Source: Elysia marginata (lineage: Eukaryota > Mollusca > Gastropoda > Plakobranchidae). Taken from it: DNA of 34,786 bases. The notes beneath the pieces are model-generated. The model was given only the letters and a program-made list of their open reading frames with translations. It had not been told where the DNA came from and ran no database searches. Shown here piece after piece: positions 32,201-34,786 of the stretch (position 1 is its first letter; each line of letters starts with the position of its first letter). The DNA lies in assembly GCA_019649035.1 (NCBI GenBank), contig BMAT01011796.1, forward strand, positions 119,987 to 154,772. Direction: 5' to 3'. The translations under genes and the position numbers were made by a program.

Positions 32201-34170
32201 ATCTTGTATTGAGAGGACTCAAGTATTACTCTGAAAATTATGTTTATTTACTGATCGAGATCTGTGCTATTTTACGTGTGATTGTTATAAAACCTCCCCC
32301 CTCTTAAGTCCTATCGCACTTGAATACTTGCAAAAAGAAAATGATTCTATGGACCATAGACATCTCTGTGTAGATCCTGGATTGGCAACTTTGTGACCAT
32401 GAGTGTTACTCATTAACCTTTTATGCTTTAAAGAAGTGAAAATGTTAGGGATCAAAAGAAAGCCACCTGTAAGCCACAAAATACACTCTCAAATTTAGAG
32501 AATTGAACTTCATTAACTTTCAATTCTGTTCGAATTATTTTTAATAATTGAAATGCTAAACTTGATATAATACTGTTTTATAAAAAGCTTAAAAAAAACT
32601 AAAAACAAAAAACCTGTAATAATTGAACAATTTTCATGTCATCAAAGTGTTCTGTTTGTTTGATGTTCTCAGGTGAACACTCAGTTATACAGTAGTAAAG
32701 AAAAAGAGGAGCTCTCGAATGTGGTCAACATCATGATAGCGTACAACATGACCTATCACCAGGAAAAGTCTCCTGAGGGCCAATATGTGTACGCCTTAGA
32801 CCCGTAAGTGTTTTGTTTTGCCTTAGACCTGTAAGTCTTTCGTTTTATTTCAGCCGTCAAAAAACAATTCAGTTTGGCCATGGCTGTATGAGGAGCAGCC
32901 AAACAAAACCACGTTTCCTTAGAAAAAAAAGATCTGTTATTAAGAATTCGGTACTGAAAGAAACCTATCATTTTAACCTTTACATTGATTAATAAAAATG
33001 TAAAAATGTTCTCCTAGATTATATACAATCCAAGATATTGCTTGTTAAATTCAGTGCATCTCAAGTGAATAAGCAAAAATTGCAATGCCACTTTTGAGCT
33101 ATTTAGACATATACCTGGTTTCACCCAGTTGCTCCTCATATGTAACGGTATTATTGCTTCTGTAAGTAAATCAATAATCCTTATTTGAGATAATAAGTTA
33201 TTTTATCTTGTTGAGGAGTTAGAAATGTTTATAATTTGTGAGACAACCAAGGTAACTCAGACACAAATCCCAGGGCTTAAATTGGGTGTTCAGAAGGACA
33301 AGTAAAAACTACCTCGGTGATGAAGCCTGAAAATCAGAGGGCACCAAGGCAAAAGTTATAGGTGATCAGTTTGTCGATTAAAATTAGCAACAAATTAGTA
33401 CAACACAATGGTTGTGTAAATAACAACACTGTTTATTCCTTGCTCTCTACAAAAGTATAGAGAGGGCGTTTGTTTATTGAAAAAATATGTAAGAGTGAGC
33501 AATCATACATAGAATTAGAATAAGTCAATCCCAGTAAATATAAAACAAAAGACTAACATTCTTCTTTAATCTCTCCATCTCTGCCTGATCCATCTTCTTG
33601 AAGGCTGTTTATAATGCTGACTCCTCTCATTAAGACATATTTCTTATGTACCTTTGACTTCACATGTGCCACTGAAGTATTTTTCTTTGTTTATTTATCT
33701 CTCTATAATGCACTGACTCCCAAATAATGCTGCTTTGCTGACAGTGACAGTTCTATAGTGTGATTGTTGTCTGCACGTCGAACAGAAGACTGTCTTGACA
33801 AAAATGTTTTCAGATCTGGTCCAGCTTAGCCACTCCAGATTCCACAATTTCCATAATTTTTGTCTTTTTCTTCTCTGTTTGTGTGGCTGCTGATAATGAT
33901 GCTGATGTTCCAGTGGTGATGATAGTGATGATAATGATGATGATGGTGATGATGATGTTGATTATTATGATTATGAATTTGCCACTTATGTTGATGATGC
34001 CAGGAAAAACTAGCACCAGACTCAGAGAGCATGCTCTTCAAATAAAGTTGAGTCAGTTGATTCATTATGTTGTTGTTTTCCTCAGGAATGTTGAAGAAGT
34101 AATCAAGTTTCCCGGCCTGAAGCAACGCAAGCAGCTCACCTACGGAGCAAAGCAGATGATAGCTAGAGAG
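14064..34170 (+). CDS. CHTF18: CHTF18 (Ctf18), large subunit of the Ctf18-RFC clamp loader; 20 exons, 3' end outside window
   Basis: The joined exons give 833 codons. Ctf18 with Dcc1, Ctf8 and RFC2-5 loads and unloads PCNA at replication forks and supports sister-chromatid cohesion and checkpoint signalling in the nucleus. Seen: acidic N-terminus [18 protein letters not shown]; basic NKRPRF (118-123), placed like KRPR in human CTF18; [18 protein letters not shown] (284-301), the RFC box before the AAA+ domain; Walker [10 protein letters not shown] (372-380); MNASDDRS (396-403); Walker B LVIDEIDG (430-437); Lys-rich insert (462-467); sensor 1 IICVCND (476-482, N481); [13 protein letters not shown] (535-547) with sensor 2 R540; then the Ctf18 C-terminal domain. 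The final motif, [12 protein letters not shown], corresponds to LTYQTKQLIARE in human. The extreme C-terminus that binds Ctf8/Dcc1 is missing because the window ends. ATG 14064 is chosen by homology; an in-frame TAA at 13962 precedes it. Confidence 0.95.
14824..14998. repeat. 17-bp perfect inverted repeat with 141-nt loop
   Basis: CTACATACCTACAGAGG at 14824-14840 is the exact reverse complement of 14982-14998, with partial extension through T- and A-rich flanks. Confidence 0.85.
16745..16920 (+). mobile_element. Non-LTR retrotransposon 3' tail
   Basis: GACTGAATAAAC then (TTGAA)4 at 16901-16920, preceded by TTGTATTGA. An AATAAA followed by a pentamer repeat is typical of CR1/L2-type LINE ends. 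The coding part is absent and the left limit is uncertain. Confidence 0.5.
17090..17240. promoter_or_regulatory. CpG-rich patch with two CCAAT boxes
   Basis: CCAATCA at 17141 and CCAATGA at 17181 (same strand, 40 bp apart) match NF-Y sites within a locally CpG-rich stretch in an AT-rich intron. It could be an internal promoter or the promoter of the minus-strand relic ORF of the suspected transposon. Confidence 0.3.
17799..18086 (+). CDS. CHTF18: CHTF18 coding exon 2
   Basis: Acceptor CACCCAG ends at 17798; donor GTAAGG at 18087. It encodes residues 19-114, low-complexity and charged, with [17 protein letters not shown] and RNRKRV. This matches the poorly conserved N-terminal region of the family. 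Confidence 0.88.
18902..19559. mobile_element. 658-bp TA-flanked DNA transposon relic with hairpin end
   Basis: The left end is TA|CAGTAGAACATGCCTACAGC; the right end read inward on the other strand is TA|CAGTGGTGCTCAACTATAG. TA flanks are at 18900-18901 and 19560-19561. The interior is richer in GC (about 19140-19510) and non-coding. It resembles the 992-bp element in its CAGT ends, TA target and size class. Confidence 0.6.
18907..18965. repeat. 24-bp perfect hairpin
   Basis: 18907-18930 and 18942-18965 are exact inverted copies around an 11-nt loop. Core of the arm: GCCTACAGCAGGATTTTT. It sits at the left terminus of the 658-bp element. Confidence 0.9.
19829..19993 (+). CDS. CHTF18: CHTF18 coding exon 3
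   Basis: Acceptor CCTCAG; donor GTAAAC at 19994. It encodes residues 115-169, starting [14 protein letters not shown], a likely nuclear-localisation patch shared with human, then a Ser/Ala-rich linker. Confidence 0.88.
19994..20533 (+). other. CHTF18 intron 3
   Basis: AT-rich; nothing recognised. Confidence 0.75.
20534..20652 (+). CDS. CHTF18: CHTF18 coding exon 4
   Basis: Acceptor CCTACAG; donor GTACGT at 20653. It encodes [20 protein letters not shown] then [20 protein letters not shown], matching RPPILEDYVHVTSTEGVRAYLVL of human CTF18. Confidence 0.92.
20653..21115 (+). other. CHTF18 intron 4
   Basis: Nothing recognised; the small open frame in it has no family resemblance. Confidence 0.75.
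21116..21199 (+). CDS. CHTF18: CHTF18 coding exon 5
   Basis: Acceptor TACAG; donor GTAAGT at 21200. It encodes 28 residues, [20 protein letters not shown] plus MREQIEDQ, equal to the LLGVSLASLKKQVDGE region. Confidence 0.88.
21200..21730 (+). other. CHTF18 intron 5
   Basis: T-runs and a short CA run (about 21550-21558); nothing else recognised. Confidence 0.75.
21731..21783 (+). CDS. CHTF18: CHTF18 coding exon 6
   Basis: A 53-nt exon with acceptor TAACAG and donor GTAGGA at 21784. It encodes [17 protein letters not shown] and part of an Arg codon, a helical segment like RRERLLQEAQKLSDTLHSLR. It is too short to appear as a long open frame. Confidence 0.85.
21784..22258 (+). other. CHTF18 intron 6
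   Basis: T-rich; nothing recognised. Confidence 0.75.
22259..22397 (+). CDS. CHTF18: CHTF18 coding exon 7
   Basis: Acceptor TTTGCAG; donor GTAATG at 22398. It ends with [18 protein letters not shown], the conserved RFC box I-like motif that opens the ATPase region. Confidence 0.95.
22434..22739 (-). mobile_element. tRNA-derived SINE, minus orientation, in intron 7
   Basis: This is the second copy of the SINE at 8479-8781, inverted. On the minus strand: CCGGCTCTGTGGCCTAGCGG with A-box features, GGTTCGATCGCC as B box, the same body, and an AACAACCAACCAAC tail. GAGATAGGAAG flanks it at 22423-22433 and 22740-22750 (11-bp target duplication). It lies 36 nt after the exon 7 donor. Its A box is better preserved than in the other copy. 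Confidence 0.9.
23313..23507 (+). CDS. CHTF18: CHTF18 coding exon 8
   Basis: Acceptor TTCTAG; donor GTTAGG at 23508 (a weak-looking donor). It encodes [20 protein letters not shown] followed by a lysine-rich linker to RPEQK. It matches LLKWLKLWDLVVFG in human. The frame stays open for 29 codons into the intron, through a LINE fragment. Confidence 0.95.
23510..23720 (+). pseudogene. LINE 3' end fragment abutting the exon 8 donor
   Basis: The frame [20 protein letters not shown] then LKSHLLNA ending in TGA at 23595-23597 resembles the extreme C-terminus of non-LTR retrotransposon ORF2 (W-NxxPxxLRxxxSxxxFKxxLKTHLF). It is followed by a 3' UTR with TGTAAAGTGCTGTGAGC and AAAAGGCGCTATATAATTGC then CTTTATTA. 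It starts within a few bases of the donor GTTAGG. No target duplication was found. Confidence 0.6.
24082..24179 (+). CDS. CHTF18: CHTF18 coding exon 9 (Walker A)
   Basis: Acceptor CTTGCAG; donor GTTGGT at 24180. It encodes [20 protein letters not shown] and [21 protein letters not shown] is the P-loop that binds ATP. Confidence 0.96.
24180..25071 (+). other. CHTF18 intron 9
   Basis: The middle (about 24340-24760) is less AT-rich than other introns but carries no recognisable coding or repeat signal. Confidence 0.7.
25072..25195 (+). CDS. CHTF18: CHTF18 coding exon 10 (Walker B)
   Basis: Acceptor CTCCAG; donor GTAAGA at 25196. It encodes [20 protein letters not shown] and [16 protein letters not shown] of LVIDEIDG are the Walker B acids (D433, E434). 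Confidence 0.96.
25240..25290 (-). mobile_element. Short GCGCTCTATAAATATGC repeat tail, minus orientation
   Basis: On the minus strand AAAGGATTTTAGGCGCTCTATAAATATG then an AAAT-type end; third member of the GCGCTnnATAAAT tail family in the window. The rest of intron 10 (25291-25897) shows nothing. Confidence 0.4.
25898..26025 (+). CDS. CHTF18: CHTF18 coding exon 11 (sensor 1)
   Basis: Acceptor TTGCAG; donor GTAAGT at 26026. It encodes [20 protein letters not shown], a run of six lysines, then [12 protein letters not shown] with the sensor 1 asparagine. The basic insert stands where human has GGGRRRRAEGG. Confidence 0.95.
26026..26447 (+). other. CHTF18 intron 11
   Basis: AT-rich; nothing recognised. 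Confidence 0.75.
26448..26541 (+). CDS. CHTF18: CHTF18 coding exon 12
   Basis: Acceptor CTCTAG; donor GTGAGA at 26542. It encodes [20 protein letters not shown] then [11 protein letters not shown], matching FAPSLRQLKQQAFLLHFPPT. Confidence 0.94.
26542..26968 (+). other. CHTF18 intron 12
   Basis: Nothing recognised. Confidence 0.75.
26969..27067 (+). CDS. CHTF18: CHTF18 coding exon 13 (sensor 2 region)
   Basis: Acceptor CCACAG; donor GTTTGA at 27068. It encodes [20 protein letters not shown] and [13 protein letters not shown], the lid helices with sensor 2 arginine R540. Confidence 0.95.
27206..27496. mobile_element. hAT-like MITE, copy 1, in intron 13
   Basis: 291 bp with perfect 12-bp inverted ends CAGGGATGCAAG...CTTGCATCCCTG and a 7-bp flanking repeat TGTCATA (8 bp if the terminal G is shared with the target, GTGTCATA). 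CAGGG ends with 7-8-bp duplications point to hAT. The interior is non-coding. Confidence 0.8.
27616..27941. mobile_element. hAT-like MITE, copy 2, in intron 13
   Basis: 326 bp, same orientation and same internal words as copy 1 (GCAGGAA-TTCCGATTTT, CTTCTTTT-AG-TGTA, TTTGA-TTG-TC-ATCAAAA). Ends CAGGGATGTAAG and CTTGCGACCCTG have diverged, and no target duplication is visible, so it is older or damaged. It carries an (AT)n expansion at 27799-27818. Confidence 0.75.
28056..28183 (+). CDS. CHTF18: CHTF18 coding exon 14
   Basis: Acceptor CCTCAG; donor GTAAAT at 28184. It encodes [20 protein letters not shown] then [20 protein letters not shown], matching ELSVRDVQATRVGLKDQRRG and LFSVWQEVFQLPR. 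Confidence 0.95.
28184..29513 (+). other. CHTF18 intron 14
   Basis: A 1.3-kb AT-rich intron. No gene or repeat was recognised. Confidence 0.7.
29514..29594 (+). CDS. CHTF18: CHTF18 coding exon 15
   Basis: Acceptor CTACCAG; donor GTAAAC at 29595. It encodes [20 protein letters not shown] and NISPSA; a variable linker. Phase and flanking homology support it. Confidence 0.85.
29595..30125 (+). other. CHTF18 intron 15
   Basis: Contains a G-run at 29821-29840 (possible quadruplex, also prone to sequencing error). Otherwise nothing. Confidence 0.7.
30126..30237 (+). CDS. CHTF18: CHTF18 coding exon 16
   Basis: Acceptor GTCCAG; donor GTGAGT at 30238. It encodes [20 protein letters not shown] and [17 protein letters not shown], matching FYRVLHAAASAGEHEKVVQG in human. 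Confidence 0.94.
30238..30726 (+). other. CHTF18 intron 16
   Basis: Contains a G-rich run at 30614-30651. Otherwise nothing recognised. Confidence 0.7.
30727..30897 (+). CDS. CHTF18: CHTF18 coding exon 17
   Basis: Acceptor TTTCAG; donor GTATGA at 30898. It encodes [20 protein letters not shown] and [20 protein letters not shown], matching VALDWLAFDDLL and FLPVAFHVLFASSHTPRITF. Confidence 0.95.
31005..31265 (+). mobile_element. Second type of tRNA-derived SINE (probable), intron 17
   Basis: GTGGCTCAATGGCTAGAGAG (A box) and GGTTTGATCCCTGG (B box) about 30 nt on, with tRNA-like spacing. The body differs from the SINE at 8479 (CTCACTTAGCGACTTATTGG, CCTACCCCTTGGTCCCTGAC). No clear target duplication; the right limit is approximate. 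Confidence 0.6.
31651..31800 (+). CDS. CHTF18: CHTF18 coding exon 18
   Basis: The acceptor is the less common CAAAG, ending at 31650; donor GTGAGT at 31801. It encodes [20 protein letters not shown] then [18 protein letters not shown], matching LLLDILAPKLRPVST. Start chosen by phase and homology; the frame is open further upstream. Confidence 0.9.
31801..32672 (+). other. CHTF18 intron 18
   Basis: Nothing recognised. Confidence 0.7.
32673..32803 (+). CDS. CHTF18: CHTF18 coding exon 19
   Basis: Acceptor TCTCAG; donor GTAAGT at 32804. It encodes [20 protein letters not shown] and [16 protein letters not shown], matching STQLYSTREKQQLASLV and RQERTPDGQYIYRLEP. Its donor is duplicated 27 nt downstream. 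Confidence 0.95.
32793..32846 (+). repeat. 27-bp tandem duplication across the exon 19 donor
   Basis: 32793-32819 and 32820-32846 match at 24 of 27 positions. Each contains GCCTTAGACCnGTAAGT, so the 5' splice site is present twice. Confidence 0.9.
33886..33974. repeat. Degenerate (GAT)n microsatellite
   Basis: Imperfect GAT/GTT repeat in intron 19; open frames on both strands over it are repeat artefacts. The rest of intron 19 (32847-34085) shows nothing else. Confidence 0.85.
34086..34170 (+). CDS. CHTF18: CHTF18 coding exon 20 (last in window)
   Basis: Acceptor CCTCAG; donor GTTGGG at 34171, a weak-looking one. It encodes [20 protein letters not shown] and AKQMIARE, matching NVEELCRFPELPARKPLTYQ. 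Further exons are needed for the C-terminus. Confidence 0.9.
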
Positions 34171-34384
34171 GTTGGGAACGTTCGCCTGTGTACATAGTCA
34201 ACTTTGCTTATGTCGAAGATGTTGAAGTTGATTTTTGGTTCACATGATCACAGGATTCTTTTTGTTATTGTTTCCCATGGCGACAATTATACCAAGGAAC
34301 TTGCACATAACTTGGTTTTTCACCATAGATGATGGTATTAGTCATAGCCACTGGAGATCAACTCAAATGGGGTTGACTATATAC

Positions 34385-34500
34385 AGGGTTCCCGCGCGGG
34401 CATGGAATTCCAGGAGGCATGGAAAAACCCTGGCATTTGCTTCTACCCTTGAAAAACCTGAAAAATGGCCATCGGGCCTGGAAAAACCTGGAAAATGAAC
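34385..34500. mobile_element. CAGGGTTCCC...CCTGGAAAAACC repeat (left part)
   Basis: Starts CAGGGTTCCCGCGCGGGCAT and continues with repeated GGCATGGAA, CCTGGAAAAACC and CCTGAAAAATGG words. A repeat of this form occurs widely in animal genomes; the CAGGG start is hAT-like. The other end is not visible before the window stops. Confidence 0.4.
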
Positions 34501-34786
34501 TAATCTATCGAAACTATATTCAAAGTCGTATCTGCGGTTAAATCAAATCATAAAATTATTGCCCCCGCCGTTCTTATTTCTCTTCTCGCTATCCGGTTTT
34601 GCAACAGTAGGCTAGGCCTAAGTACTTAGCTACGGTAAACTAAGTCCTATGCAGTGACCCAAGCCTAGGCCCAGGTCAATGACACGCAAATTTTTGTTGA
34701 CAAGCGGTACTGTAAGTGAGGATGTGGGACCCGTCCGAGGGGTGGCTTGTTTTACCTGTGCCACTACCCTGCTGCCTAGGCTAGAC
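34501..34786. other. Window end, intron 20
   Basis: Less AT-rich sequence with several CCTAGGC words; it may be the interior of the CAGGGTTCCC element. No exon was recognised. Confidence 0.4.

Noticed and set aside
33826..34125. His/Met-rich open frames on both strands
   Set aside because: They are produced by the degenerate GAT repeat and overlap CHTF18 exon 20 in a different frame.
1..34786. A new multi-gene or defence-like system
   Set aside because: Only two ordinary single-copy animal genes are present, unrelated in function. The rest is introns, intergenic DNA and mobile elements.

Overview
This is eukaryotic DNA from an intron-rich, AT-rich animal genome. The two genes' protein sequences and the repeat types (tRNA-derived SINEs, CR1/L2-type LINE tails, many small TA-flanked inverted-repeat elements, clusters of CTAGATCTAG) suggest a lophotrochozoan, most likely a gastropod mollusc. 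The species cannot be named from the sequence. All 24 recognisable splice junction pairs are GT-AG and keep phase.

Layout. Positions 28-3711 hold the last five coding exons of a PAQR-family membrane protein of the MMD type (plus strand, 5' end outside the window). All five residues expected for the zinc site of the CREST-like hydrolase fold are present. Positions 3712-14063 are non-coding DNA packed with repeats: a 992-bp DNA transposon relic (4425-5416), a fold-back element (7449-7840), a tRNA-derived SINE with a 14-bp target duplication (8479-8781), a 5'-truncated L2-like LINE (10510-11336), a transposon-derived 16/32-bp minisatellite (11362-12055), an assembly gap inside a GA repeat (12621-12654), and a 34-bp perfect palindrome flanked by a 7-bp direct repeat.

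Positions 14064-34170 carry 20 coding exons (2499 nt, 833 codons) of CHTF18 (Ctf18), the large subunit of the alternative RFC clamp loader that loads PCNA and supports sister-chromatid cohesion. Start codon, Walker A, Walker B, sensor 1 and sensor 2 regions are visible. Roughly the last 100-140 residues lie beyond the window. Its introns hold a possible 3-kb DNA transposon (intron 1), a TA-flanked element with a 24-bp perfect hairpin (intron 2), a SINE (intron 7), a LINE 3' end directly at the exon 8 splice donor (intron 8), and two related hAT-like elements side by side (intron 13).

The two genes share strand but there is no sign of functional coupling. No operon-like, CRISPR-like or otherwise new multi-gene system is visible. 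The unusual content is in mobile-element structure and its contact with splice sites.
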